DNA of 64,000 nucleotides from Candidatus Thorarchaeota archaeon (lineage in GTDB: Archaea > Asgardarchaeota > Thorarchaeia > Thorarchaeales > Thorarchaeaceae): NCBI GenBank assembly GCA_008080745.1, contig SHMX01000005.1, forward strand, positions 157,515 to 221,514, given 5' to 3'. The position numbers and the translations under genes were made by a program. A model generated the notes under the pieces. The model saw only the letters and a program-made list of their open reading frames with translations, searched no databases and was not told the origin of the DNA. Below, one piece after another: positions 42,711 through 51,118 of this stretch (its first letter is position 1; each line of letters starts with the position of its first letter).

Positions 42711-43162
42711 TCTGATTCCCTACGGTCCTTATTGGACCAGTAGGTTCCCTTTTTCTTTATCCATTCTTTCAGGTCTCGTACCATCAAATCGTGGTCGAAG
42801 GCCAGGGTGATAGTATTATGTACCTCATCCAAATCGAACCATTTTGCTCCGGCTGCGTCATCGCCACCTGTTGGTTCTCCTTCTAATGGTCTAGCAATAA
42901 ATACTGTACTCTGAATATGTTTTCTTGGGTCTCGCTCAGGATCACTGTATACTCCTAGGATATCCAGCAGCTCTACCTTCATTCCAGTTTCTTCTATTAC
43001 TTCTCTTAGTGCTGCTTTTTCTACGGTTTCACCATAGTCAACAAATCCCCCGGGAAATACCCACATACCCTTGTATGGTTCATTTTTTCGTTTAACAAGT
43101 ACTATTCGATCCTGGTCAAGGATGACAGTATCTACAGTAGGACTGGGATTCTTGTACATCAA
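42707..43162 (-). CDS. Nudix hydrolase
   Basis: This 151-residue protein has the complete canonical Nudix box GFVDYGETVEKAAL then REVIEETGM (G-x5-E-x7-R-E-U-x-E-E-x-G-U) after KGMWVFPG. It should hydrolyse a nucleoside diphosphate linked to another group; the W-x-F-P-G-G-F context is common in ADP-ribose pyrophosphatases and MutT-like enzymes. Substrate is not determined. The start overlaps the stop of the upstream membrane-protein gene by four bases, suggesting coupling. Confidence 0.92.
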   Translation of the reverse strand: MMYKNPSPTVDTVILDQDRIVLVKRKNEPYKGMWVFPGGFVDYGETVEKAALREVIEETGMKVELLDILGVYSDPERDPRKHIQSTVFIARPLEGEPTGGDDAAGAKWFDLDEVHNTITLAFDHDLMVRDLKEWIKKKGTYWSNKDRRESD

Positions 43163-44214
43163 TATAGCTCCCTAGGAGATGCTCGTGCAAAGTTAGCAGC
43201 TGCAACTGCGGCAAAGATGAAAAACGCCAACCATATTATCAAAGTAACAATGATGAGGCTTGTTTTGAAGAATATCTCTACCACTAGAAACATTCCTACC
43301 ACAAGGATGTTAGTAACTCCTCCAAATGTACTATTATCCGATTCACCAACTCGCCACTTGATTAGTATCATTATTCCAACAATGGATAAAGAAATCCAGT
43401 TGATCAAGTTGGTGAAGAGGTCGGATCGATTAGCAAAGGGTATTATTCCAAGCGGTGTTGGAATGGGTGGAAGATAAAGTGCTACAAAGATAGCAAAGAG
43501 AAGGATTTCACCAATTCTAATCTTGGTCGTGGGTGTGCTGGTATATACCTGACCATAGAGACCTCTGTCATATTGCTGTGCAGCGTGAAAAATGAAGTAG
43601 AATGGAGACCCAAAGCTAAGAGCATTGACAAGACATTGCGCTATTCCATAGACCACTTTGAACCAAAAGTCGCTCCATGCTTGGAGTATGGTCTCCCATA
43701 CCGATATGTAGCTTGGAATAAACTCTAACATGATAATAGTTGGTAGAATACATAATGCAATAGCAACTAAGACTGCAAACAGGGCTGCAATTCTTCCTCC
43801 TCCAAGTTTGCCTAGACCAACCTGGTAGAATACTCTCCCCGCAACAAAGAGTCCTCCAATTATTGCAAGGGGTGCGGTTACTACTGGTAAAATGAAGAAC
43901 ATCAAGATAAATGCAGCATTGCTGCCATAGAATACTCTCCATCTGAGTGGTACAGCATCAGTGGTTTCTTGCATTAGATAAACGGTATTAGCAAGTCGAT
44001 ATCGACTGTTGTATATGATTCCAAGCCATGGTGCACTGAATACTGCTGGTACTACCGTATAATGAAACCACCAATCGAGAAGGGGATTCTGAAAGAGCGA
44101 GATTTGAAATGGTAGCAACCAAACCAATATGAAGAAATATATTGGTCCTAGGATTGCTATTAGTACAACCACCAAACGTGTCATTTTCCAATCTGGACTC
44201 ACGCTGCCACCCAT
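43159..44214 (-). CDS. Polytopic membrane protein of unknown function
   Basis: This 351-residue protein has about nine hydrophobic segments, starting with LVVVLIAILGPIYFFILVWL. The first loop contains NPLLDWWFHYTVVP and the second helix pair LGIIYNSRYRLANTVYLMQE. I see no motif that identifies a family. It is in an operon with the Nudix hydrolase, with overlapping stop and start. The 63-base gap to pyrF holds a divergent promoter region. Confidence 0.68.
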   Translation of the reverse strand: MGGSVSPDWKMTRLVVVLIAILGPIYFFILVWLLPFQISLFQNPLLDWWFHYTVVPAVFSAPWLGIIYNSRYRLANTVYLMQETTDAVPLRWRVFYGSNAAFILMFFILPVVTAPLAIIGGLFVAGRVFYQVGLGKLGGGRIAALFAVLVAIALCILPTIIMLEFIPSYISVWETILQAWSDFWFKVVYGIAQCLVNALSFGSPFYFIFHAAQQYDRGLYGQVYTSTPTTKIRIGEILLFAIFVALYLPPIPTPLGIIPFANRSDLFTNLINWISLSIVGIMILIKWRVGESDNSTFGGVTNILVVGMFLVVEIFFKTSLIIVTLIIWLAFFIFAAVAAANFARASPRELY

Positions 44215-44277
44215 TCAATTCGTGTCCAAATTGCTAATAAGTATGTGCTGCTCTATCAGGTATGAGGGTTAGAGAAA

Positions 44278-45066
44278 TTGACCTACAAGAGAAAGTTGAA
44301 TGCGGCTAGCTTCGTCAGAAAGACAAAACTAATCGTTGGTCTTGATATTCCTGCGGAGATGGCAGGAAAGACTATCGATGCCAGAGCTGCTGAGAGAGAA
44401 CGTGTAGAAAAAGAAGCTATGCGTATAATTGAAGCAACAGCAGATTATGCGGTTGCGTACAAGTTCAATCGTCAATTGGTCCTCCCTATCGGAGTATTTG
44501 ATGGTGTACCCCGATTGATTGATGCAATTCACGATTTGGGTCTGACCGCAATTATGGACTGTAAAATCAACGACGTAGGATCAACTAACCATCATATTGC
44601 ACGGTATTATTTTGATGCTGGATTTGATGCAGTTATTGCAAATCCCCTCGTAGGAATGGAGGGTGGTCTTGATTCAGTATTCAAGTTGGCCAAAAATAGA
44701 GAAAAAGGTGTGATAACCCTCTGCTATATGTCTCATCCCGCAGCTCATGAAGGGTACGGTCTCCAAGTCGCTACAGATGAAAAGATGAAACAACATGAAC
44801 CTCTGTATGTTTCATTTGCGAAAAAGGCCAAGCTCTGGGAAACTGATGGTGTTATTGTTGGAGCAACCTATCCAGAAAAGATTCGAGAGATAAAACGGAT
44901 TCTTGGCGATACCGTTCCCATTATCTGCCCTGGCGTCGGAGCTCAGGGTGGTACAGCAAAGGTTGCTATGGAGGCAGGAGCTTCATACGTCATCGTTGCT
45001 CGATCGATATGTAATGCAGATGATCCAGGAATGGTTGCAAAGGAAATTGCAGAAGAAACGCGGTAA
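44278..45066 (+). CDS. pyrF: Orotidine 5'-phosphate decarboxylase
   Basis: This enzyme converts OMP to UMP, the last step of de novo UMP synthesis. The 262-residue TIM-barrel protein has LIVGLDIPAEM at strand one, the catalytic D-x-K-x-x-D array in AIMDCKINDVGST, and the phosphate-binding end IICPGVGAQGGTA with SYVIVARSIC. This is the family pattern. At 262 residues it is longer than the usual archaeal form of about 210-230, with an insertion after strand one (AGKTIDARAAERERVEKEAM). The start is TTG with a G-rich GAGGGTTAGAG upstream. Confidence 0.93.
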   Translation: MTYKRKLNAASFVRKTKLIVGLDIPAEMAGKTIDARAAERERVEKEAMRIIEATADYAVAYKFNRQLVLPIGVFDGVPRLIDAIHDLGLTAIMDCKINDVGSTNHHIARYYFDAGFDAVIANPLVGMEGGLDSVFKLAKNREKGVITLCYMSHPAAHEGYGLQVATDEKMKQHEPLYVSFAKKAKLWETDGVIVGATYPEKIREIKRILGDTVPIICPGVGAQGGTAKVAMEAGASYVIVARSICNADDPGMVAKEIAEETR

Positions 45067-45087
45067 AACTAAAATTTATCGCAGTTT

Positions 45088-45282
45088 TTATTCATGTAGT
45101 TCTCTATCATCATTTGGCGGTTTGAGTCCGTGAAATAAGTATTCGAATATCAACAACATTACCAATCCTGGGATGATCCCAATGGAAATCGAATCAATAG
45201 GAAAAATTCCAGTGATGAATAGTATTGCGAGTAACACAATTAGAACGATGTATAGAACGAGTCTTTTATCGTCTTTCATCAT
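45088..45282 (-). CDS. Small two-helix membrane protein
   Basis: This 64-residue protein has two hydrophobic helices, RLVLYIVLIVLLAILFITGI and ISIGIIPGLVMLLIFEYLF, and an acidic tail (KPPNDDRELHE). A GGTGG ribosome site at 45288-45292 (minus strand) fits the ATG pair at 45282/45279 rather than the longer frame from 45321. Function is unknown. It is convergent with pyrF. Confidence 0.6.
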   Translation of the reverse strand: MMKDDKRLVLYIVLIVLLAILFITGIFPIDSISIGIIPGLVMLLIFEYLFHGLKPPNDDRELHE

Positions 45283-45616
45283 CTTTTCCACCGTATTTTT
45301 TGTTCTTAGATTCTCACACATTTCAGTATGAATCTTTATGGTTTACTTCTTTTCTTTCGCTTTCTCTCGGAATGAATCCCATATATGGCGGGAGCTGCCA
45401 ATATTGCTAGAATTTCGTGCATCTCCTCTCAATAATCAATCACTGACAAAATCAATGAACAATTCTGTACATCGTGTATCAAAAACGAACTATTATTTCT
45501 CTGGCAACTCAGAAAAGGATATATCTCAGCATCATAAGAATCATACACGGCATGTACTGAAAAGTACATCTACAGAGATGGTATTCTTCCATACGGTCTC
45601 TTGGAGCGAATTCTAG
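45283..45616. other. Intergenic region of about 330 bases with one small hairpin
   Basis: This divergent-promoter region is AT-rich. The only structure I see is ATGTACT-GAAA-AGTACAT at 45552-45569, a seven-base stem with a GNRA-type loop 48 bases before the aminotransferase start. No open frame here has a ribosome site and protein-like composition. Confidence 0.4.
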
Positions 45617-46888
45617 ATGACAAAGAACGGTTCTTACGGCTTTGCGACTTGGACATCTTTTATCGAAGAGTCACAGATTAGAGCCTTGTTAAAATACAAT
45701 GTGAAATACTATTTCGCAGGCGGCAAACCTGGCATCATGCCCACTAAAATATTTTCTAAGATTCTTGCTGACCTTAGTGAGTCCTACGCTCAAGACCCGA
45801 AATTGGCTCTTGATGATCTCAATTATGGTCCAACTGGTGGACAGTCTTGGTTTTTGAAGACTCTGGCAAAACGCCTTTGTGATGTCCGGAATATTCCTAT
45901 CGATTGCGATGATGAATGGCAGAATGTATCCATCACGAATGGCTCACAGCAGGCTCTCTATGCACTTCTTGATACAATGATTGACCCAGGTGATGTGATA
46001 ATCACTCCCTCTCCTGCATATCTTGGCTTCCTCGTACCCGCAGTAAAACTTGGTGCAAGGATTATTACCATACCAACTGATCTTGAGGGTATCATTCCAG
46101 AGTATGTAGAGAAGGCAATACATGTATCAAAGATAAAATTCGGCAAAACACCTGATATTCTATATGTTGTTCCTGATTCGGATAATCCTAAGGGCACAAC
46201 CCTTCCTATGAAACGAAGACAGGCACTCTATGATATCTGTGAAAATCACAATATTCTCCTACTCGAAGACTCTGCATATGCGGAGATTCAGTTTAAGAAA
46301 AATCCCCCTCCGATCAAGACCCTCGATAAAGATAATCTGCGAGTAGCTTATCTTGGAACCACAAGCAAAGAAGCTGCAGTTCTTAGAGTTGGATATTCCG
46401 TTCTTCCAGCTTCCGTTCGTGAACAGGTATTGAAAGACAAGGGATATCTAGACCTTTGCACCTCTACTTTGGTTCAGCGTATTCTAAACGAATACTATAG
46501 CAAGTATATTGATGAAGCAATGGCAAAGGCAATTCCGCTGTATCGTGAGCGATACGAAGCAATGGCAAAGGCAATTGATGAATCATTCCCTGCAGGTACT
46601 CGAACAGACCCAACTGGTGGTTTCTTCATCTGGTGGGAGAGTGAAGACACAAGTTTTGATAGTAGCCGCTTCATGCAAGAGGTTGCTATTCCTCATGATC
46701 TTCTTTATGTTCCAGGTGGACCATTCTATCCAATATCGGGTTACACATTATCCGATAACGGGAATGATCTTATTGACAGCAAACCCGAATCCAATACTAT
46801 GCGAATTGGATTCTCATATGCTTCACCGGAGATTATCTCTGAAGGAATTCATAGACTGGGAGAACTTCTCACAAAAGAACTAGGCTAA
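45617..46888 (+). CDS. PLP-dependent class I/II aminotransferase
   Basis: This 423-residue fold-type I aminotransferase has LNYGPTGGQSWFLKTLAKRL (the Y-G-x-x-x-G start), ITNGSQQALYALLDTMIDPG, the cofactor-binding DSAYAEIQF and the lysine segment LGTTSKEAAVLRVGY with the Schiff-base lysine. The C-terminal TMRIGFSYASPEII holds the carboxylate-binding arginine. It is closest in pattern to the 2-aminoadipate/aromatic (LysN, ARO8-like) group of archaea. Where most members have N-P-T-G, this one reads DSDNPKGTT. The amino-acid substrate is not determined. Confidence 0.92.
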   Translation: MTKNGSYGFATWTSFIEESQIRALLKYNVKYYFAGGKPGIMPTKIFSKILADLSESYAQDPKLALDDLNYGPTGGQSWFLKTLAKRLCDVRNIPIDCDDEWQNVSITNGSQQALYALLDTMIDPGDVIITPSPAYLGFLVPAVKLGARIITIPTDLEGIIPEYVEKAIHVSKIKFGKTPDILYVVPDSDNPKGTTLPMKRRQALYDICENHNILLLEDSAYAEIQFKKNPPPIKTLDKDNLRVAYLGTTSKEAAVLRVGYSVLPASVREQVLKDKGYLDLCTSTLVQRILNEYYSKYIDEAMAKAIPLYRERYEAMAKAIDESFPAGTRTDPTGGFFIWWESEDTSFDSSRFMQEVAIPHDLLYVPGGPFYPISGYTLSDNGNDLIDSKPESNTMRIGFSYASPEIISEGIHRLGELLTKELG

Positions 46889-46901
46889 AGTTGAGTGTGC
46901 G

Positions 46902-46929
46902 GAATGGTGTCGGATTTCCGATACCATTC
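46902..46929. terminator. Hairpin between convergent aminotransferase and bshC genes
   Basis: GAATGGTGTCGG (46902-46913) pairs with CCGATACCATTC (46918-46929), one G-T pair in a 12-base stem. It lies between the two stops and could end transcription from both sides, although no long T run follows. Confidence 0.55.
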
Positions 46930-48644
46930 TACACCATGAAGTTGATGAAGAGTGTAGCACCGTTTTTAAGACCCTGTGAGTGTGCACGCTGATATGGTCC
47001 GAACAAATCGGTGAATCCTGAGTTCAATGACCATTCTATCCATGACCATGCTGACTCTTGACTAAGCTTATCTGGAGCATATTGGCCGAACGTCCAACTT
47101 AGATACTTCTCAATATCTAGTTTCAACATCTGTAACTCTTCATATTTTCCTCCAGAAGTTTCTTCTATCTCTTTGATTATTTCTTCATAGGCATCATTGA
47201 GTTGAGAATGAACTGAATGAAGATACTGGGAGAATTCCTGAACTGCATCATTCATCTTCTGATCATTTTCTTTTCGTCTGAATTTGTTGATTCTTCCACT
47301 CAGTTTAAACAAGTCACGATCATGAAGCACTGGAATGTCTTTTTTCTTGAGCTCCTTTCCTAACTCCTCATTCCAAGGTGTATTAAAATAGGTTCTAGGA
47401 TATCTAATAAAAGCTGGAAAAGGCTCATCCATCTCTTTTGCAGCTGGGATGACCTGTGCATAATATGCCGTTTCTCCAGGACCACCTACATGTGCAATTG
47501 TGGGTATTATTGTATCAATAGCAAGTTGCCTTGAATCAACTCGAAGGGAGAGCTGCTCTGCATGTTCTTCCAAATCTGGTTCCCCTTTTTCCACCTCTAT
47601 CTGTATTTTTTCACCACAAGATGGACATTTCCCCTCTAATATTGCATTAGAACCTTGATCACGATAAACAAGCTCAGTCCTACTATTGTTACAATCCCTA
47701 TTTGGACACTCATAGAGAAAAGGCACATAGTCCTTACCTCTGGACCCTGCCCCTGTAGCATACCCCTCTGCCCCTATCATTTGTGTTGCATTTTCATGGG
47801 CCCGTAGAAATGCACTACGTTTGTCTTGACTAAGTAGGTATTCCAAACCACTAAGAAGGGCTCTTCGGATTCTTTTATCTCCCGCAGGGACCAAAGGTAT
47901 CCCAAGATTGCCTTCTATATTGAATAGGGAACCAAGAATTCTGGTTGCCCATTCTCCTAATGTTTTTGAATTGACAAATGCCTTGCGAGTAACCGTTAAT
48001 GCATGTTCAAGACGCTCATCAAGAAGTATTCTTGCTGTTCCATCAAGAACTTTGAATAGAGGTCTGTAACTTGATTTAATCGATTCTTCTGCCTCTCTGT
48101 ACCACTCATAATCTGGGAGCGGAAGATGATTTACAGGGGAGTATTCATAACCTTCTGGAACTGGGATGCTGATGAGATTCCCATTTTGTCCGATATTGGG
48201 TGTTCTGATATTGGTTAATTCAGATTGCACAACGTCATAGTCTGCAATACAGAAATATGGTGTAACGGTTATTCCATTCTGGGTACAGTATTCCGATATT
48301 GAAACTGCTGATGCAGCTTTGTTTAGAATATACCCGGGTCCGCCCATGACTATAGTCTGGTGTGCAGATTCAACTGCACCATCATGCAGATTCATTATTG
48401 AACTATGTACTTTGGGTGTCAAGCAGTTCATTTCTCTGTTTATCTCAACTAACACCCTCTGAATCTCTTTCACTCGTTCCTGTGAAAACCATGGTGACTT
48501 TTTATATTTTGCAAGTATATCTGGTACTCTGGTATGCAACCCCCCCATTTCTAGCACTGGCAGATTATAGAGATACTTCGCTAAGTCTTCGTTCTTTTGT
48601 TCCCAGATATAATCTTGATATATGTGATAGACACTTGGTTCCAT
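46929..48644 (-). CDS. bshC: Putative bacillithiol cysteine ligase BshC with zinc-ribbon insertion
   Basis: This 571-residue protein matches BshC, which joins cysteine to glucosaminyl-malate in the last step of bacillithiol synthesis. Signature regions are TIVMGGPGYILNKAASAVSI (BshC has G-Q-Q-x-G-L-x-G-P-L-Y-x-x-Y-K), VTPYFCIADYDVVQSELT (in place of P-V-F-W-I-A-x-E-D-H-D-F-x-E), and IPTIAHVGGPGETAYYAQV near residue 381. Between them is a Cys4 zinc-ribbon-like insert with Cys313, Cys318, Cys340 and Cys343, which I do not know from bacterial BshC. It is 11 bases downstream of bshA, in the same operon. The family assignment is from memory of motifs. Confidence 0.85.
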   Translation of the reverse strand: MEPSVYHIYQDYIWEQKNEDLAKYLYNLPVLEMGGLHTRVPDILAKYKKSPWFSQERVKEIQRVLVEINREMNCLTPKVHSSIMNLHDGAVESAHQTIVMGGPGYILNKAASAVSISEYCTQNGITVTPYFCIADYDVVQSELTNIRTPNIGQNGNLISIPVPEGYEYSPVNHLPLPDYEWYREAEESIKSSYRPLFKVLDGTARILLDERLEHALTVTRKAFVNSKTLGEWATRILGSLFNIEGNLGIPLVPAGDKRIRRALLSGLEYLLSQDKRSAFLRAHENATQMIGAEGYATGAGSRGKDYVPFLYECPNRDCNNSRTELVYRDQGSNAILEGKCPSCGEKIQIEVEKGEPDLEEHAEQLSLRVDSRQLAIDTIIPTIAHVGGPGETAYYAQVIPAAKEMDEPFPAFIRYPRTYFNTPWNEELGKELKKKDIPVLHDRDLFKLSGRINKFRRKENDQKMNDAVQEFSQYLHSVHSQLNDAYEEIIKEIEETSGGKYEELQMLKLDIEKYLSWTFGQYAPDKLSQESAWSWIEWSLNSGFTDLFGPYQRAHSQGLKNGATLFINFMV

Positions 48645-48655
48645 GAATTAACATC

Positions 48656-49819
48656 CTATTTTTCTACTGCTTCTTCAAAGACCTTCTCATACAGTGGCAC
48701 AATTGCTTGTGCTGAAAATGATTCCTCTACTCGCCTTCTACCTGCCTTTGCATATTTTTTCCTACTCTTTTCATCATTGAGGAGATCGATAATGGCCTCA
48801 GCAAATTCTTCCTGTTCAAATCCCTTTGTTACCTCTCCATCAATACCGGGACGGACCAATTCTGGGATTCCTCCTGCAGGGGTTGTGATGATTGGTAATT
48901 CACAAGCCATTGCCTCAAGAAGGACCAACGGCATTCCCTCCATGGTTGAGTTCAGTAGGAATATGTCTGCTGCAGACATTATTTCTTGGATATTACTCTT
49001 AACACCTAGAAGGTGTACATTATTGCATAAATCCAATTCTTCGATTTTTCGTTCTACCTCTATACGTGTGGGTCCATCTCCAGCAATTATCATTCGGGTT
49101 TCTGGTTGATGGTCTACTACTATACGCATGATTTCTATGAGATCAACTACCCGTTTCACCTTTCGAAAATTGGATGCGTGGAAAAGAACTTTTTCTTCGG
49201 GGAGAATGATTTCCGGGTCCTCCACATTTCTTAGTGAAACACAGCCGCTTTCTACCACTAATCTGTATCCTTTTACAGGCTGAAACTCTTCTACATCTAT
49301 GAAGTTTGGAATGACATGAATTTCACGACTGATTTCAAGCTCGTTGATGGCTTTATTTTTTAGAAACTCGGAAACCGCGGTAACACCATTCGCTTCTTGA
49401 ACTGTATGTTGAACTACAGGTTTGTAAGCGGGATCCAAGCCAAGAGTGTGAACGTCCGACCCATGAAGAGTCACTACATATGGAATACCTGAGATTTCTC
49501 TTGCCATATATGCGGACATAGCATGAGGGATAGCATAGTGTGCGTGGATGATATCTAATTTGGCCTCTTTTACAACCTTCAAAATTTTTGAAGCAAGTGC
49601 CATAGAATAGGGCGGACCCACCGCTTTGAAAAGAGGATAATCGAATCTATCAACAAGGTCCACATAGATTCCCCTTGGTTGTTCCCACATTAGAGAGAAG
49701 GGTCTCTCATAGGTGATGAAATGGATAATATGTTCTCGTTTTGCTAGGGCATGACTCAATCGGGTAGCTAAGTAACCCGAACCCCCAACAGAGGGATACA
49801 TGTTTACGCCTATTCTCAC
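48656..49819 (-). CDS. bshA: N-acetyl-alpha-D-glucosaminyl L-malate synthase BshA
   Basis: This 387-residue GT4 glycosyltransferase transfers GlcNAc from UDP-GlcNAc to L-malate. BshA-specific stretches are YPSVGGSGYLATRLSHALAK, HFITYERPF, IIHAHYAIPHAMSAYMAREI, VTLHGSDVHTLGLDPAYKP and FHASNFRKVKRVVDL. The GT4 E-x7-E motif is EGMPLVLLE. The longest frame begins at GTG 49828, but the AGGTG site fits GTG 49819, which gives MRIGVNMYPSVGG, the usual BshA N-terminus. It is followed by bshC and is divergent from bshB. A 20-residue insertion lies after the NFIDVEEFQP segment. Confidence 0.92.
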   Translation of the reverse strand: MRIGVNMYPSVGGSGYLATRLSHALAKREHIIHFITYERPFSLMWEQPRGIYVDLVDRFDYPLFKAVGPPYSMALASKILKVVKEAKLDIIHAHYAIPHAMSAYMAREISGIPYVVTLHGSDVHTLGLDPAYKPVVQHTVQEANGVTAVSEFLKNKAINELEISREIHVIPNFIDVEEFQPVKGYRLVVESGCVSLRNVEDPEIILPEEKVLFHASNFRKVKRVVDLIEIMRIVVDHQPETRMIIAGDGPTRIEVERKIEELDLCNNVHLLGVKSNIQEIMSAADIFLLNSTMEGMPLVLLEAMACELPIITTPAGGIPELVRPGIDGEVTKGFEQEEFAEAIIDLLNDEKSRKKYAKAGRRRVEESFSAQAIVPLYEKVFEEAVEK

Positions 49820-49927
49820 GCAATTCACCTTTTTGTTTGACCCTGGTTCTACTCGCCTTTAAGAGCAGTGGTAGTAGCATGATTTCTAGTCAGAAACTTG
49901 ATATTACTGAATGGGGTATCCTAGCAT

Positions 49928-50593
49928 ATGACTGAGGAATCTGCTTGTGTTCTCGTAATCATAGCTCATCCAGATGATGAATCTCTTGGAGCGGGAGGGA
50001 CAATACGTCAGCATGTCATCAACGGTATTCCTGTCGACGTGCATTGTATGACTGGAAACGAGGAACGGAACGAAGAGCTGAAGAAAGCATGTTCGGTTCT
50101 TGGAGTTAGAAATCTCTATCTGAGTGAACGAGAAGATTTTGATATTGACATGAGTATGGTTCATGAGGTTGTGGCAACCATTCTAAAGTCGCGCCCAACC
50201 ATAATCATCACGCATTCTCAGGAGGATTATAACCGAAACCATCAGATTTGTGCTCAGATAGTAGAGCAGGCTGTGGAGTGGGCCTCTCATATTACCATAT
50301 TTGACAATGCTCATCGTGTAGAACGCATCTATCACATGGAGATTAATTCTCTGCATCCTCATCCTCATGTGCATGTGAATATAACTAACTCCTATTCAGA
50401 AGCTTTGCATGCACTAAGACAACATAAATCTCAGACTTCAAAGGCAAATGATTTCTACGAAAAATTGTATGATGCACGAACTAGATTGCGCGGCGTACAG
50501 GCTGATGTAAAACGGGCTGAGGCATTTACAATATCATTGCCAAAGCACGCTGGTCCATTCTATCCTGAGAACAGTGTTGAAACACTGGTATAG
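49928..50593 (+). CDS. bshB: PIG-L family deacetylase, probable BshB
   Basis: This 221-residue zinc-dependent N-deacetylase has the family motif AHPDDESLGAGG (HPDDE at 14-18), the second motif ITHSQEDYNRNHQICAQIV, where family members have H-x-x-D/x-N-x-D-H, and a histidine in the HPHPHVHV region. Size fits BshB (about 220-235), which removes acetate from GlcNAc-malate. PIG-L enzymes act on several GlcNAc conjugates, so the specific assignment rests on the divergent bshA-bshC operon 108 bases away. An uncommon tail, LRGVQADVKRAEAFTISLPK, matches the E-A-F region of BshB-like proteins. Confidence 0.85.
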   Translation: MTEESACVLVIIAHPDDESLGAGGTIRQHVINGIPVDVHCMTGNEERNEELKKACSVLGVRNLYLSEREDFDIDMSMVHEVVATILKSRPTIIITHSQEDYNRNHQICAQIVEQAVEWASHITIFDNAHRVERIYHMEINSLHPHPHVHVNITNSYSEALHALRQHKSQTSKANDFYEKLYDARTRLRGVQADVKRAEAFTISLPKHAGPFYPENSVETLV

Positions 50594-50598
50594 GTCCG

Positions 50599-50997
50599 TT
50601 AACTGCCCTCTGCCTTCTTTCTGCGAGCTGCGAGAAGGGCTTTGAGCTCACCCATCATTCCGCCTCCACCGCCTCCGCCAGCTGGCTTGGGTGGGGGTGC
50701 TCTAGCTATTGGAGCCTTTGCCATTGCTGGAGCTGCATCAGCTGCATCGGATGGACCTGATGAAGATGGTGTAAATGACCCTGATGCTAGTTTACTCTGC
50801 ATAGAACCTATCTGTGACTCTAAACCGCCGACCTCACTTCTCAGAGTTGCTACTTCGGATTGTAGACCTTCAATAAACTCGATTAGTTTCTTGGTAATGG
50901 TACTAACAACTTCTCCAAGTTCGCGTAATTTCTCTTCTGTTGGATCTTTTAGAGCCCATTCGAACTCTTCCATAATGAAATCTTCATCGTCACCCAT
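50599..50997 (-). CDS. Coiled-coil, proline-rich protein with Ena/VASP-like G-actin-binding motif (candidate)
   Basis: This 132-residue protein has an acidic N-terminus and a coiled coil at about residues 22-71 (LIEFIEGLQSEVATLRSEVG). An Ala/Ser/Pro-rich linker with ARAPPPKPA follows, then seven glycines and the C-terminus MMGELKALLAARRKKAEGS. The end resembles the G-actin-binding motif of vertebrate VASP as I remember it (GGGGLMEEMNAMLARRRKA) and the WASH/WH2 class. Asgard archaea encode actin and profilin homologues, so an actin-binding role is plausible but unproven. Alternatively the tail is a generic amphipathic basic helix. The gene is convergent with bshB, five bases apart. Confidence 0.75.
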   Translation of the reverse strand: MGDDEDFIMEEFEWALKDPTEEKLRELGEVVSTITKKLIEFIEGLQSEVATLRSEVGGLESQIGSMQSKLASGSFTPSSSGPSDAADAAPAMAKAPIARAPPPKPAGGGGGGGMMGELKALLAARRKKAEGS

Positions 50998-51118
50998 ATG
51001 TATTCAGACCCCTAAGTAGGCATATCTGATTTTATTTAATTGTGCTATAAACCTTGTTTGCTTATGGTTGTCTTGCATGATAGACTTTGTCATTTCGCAA
51101 TATGAAGTCACTGCTTTT

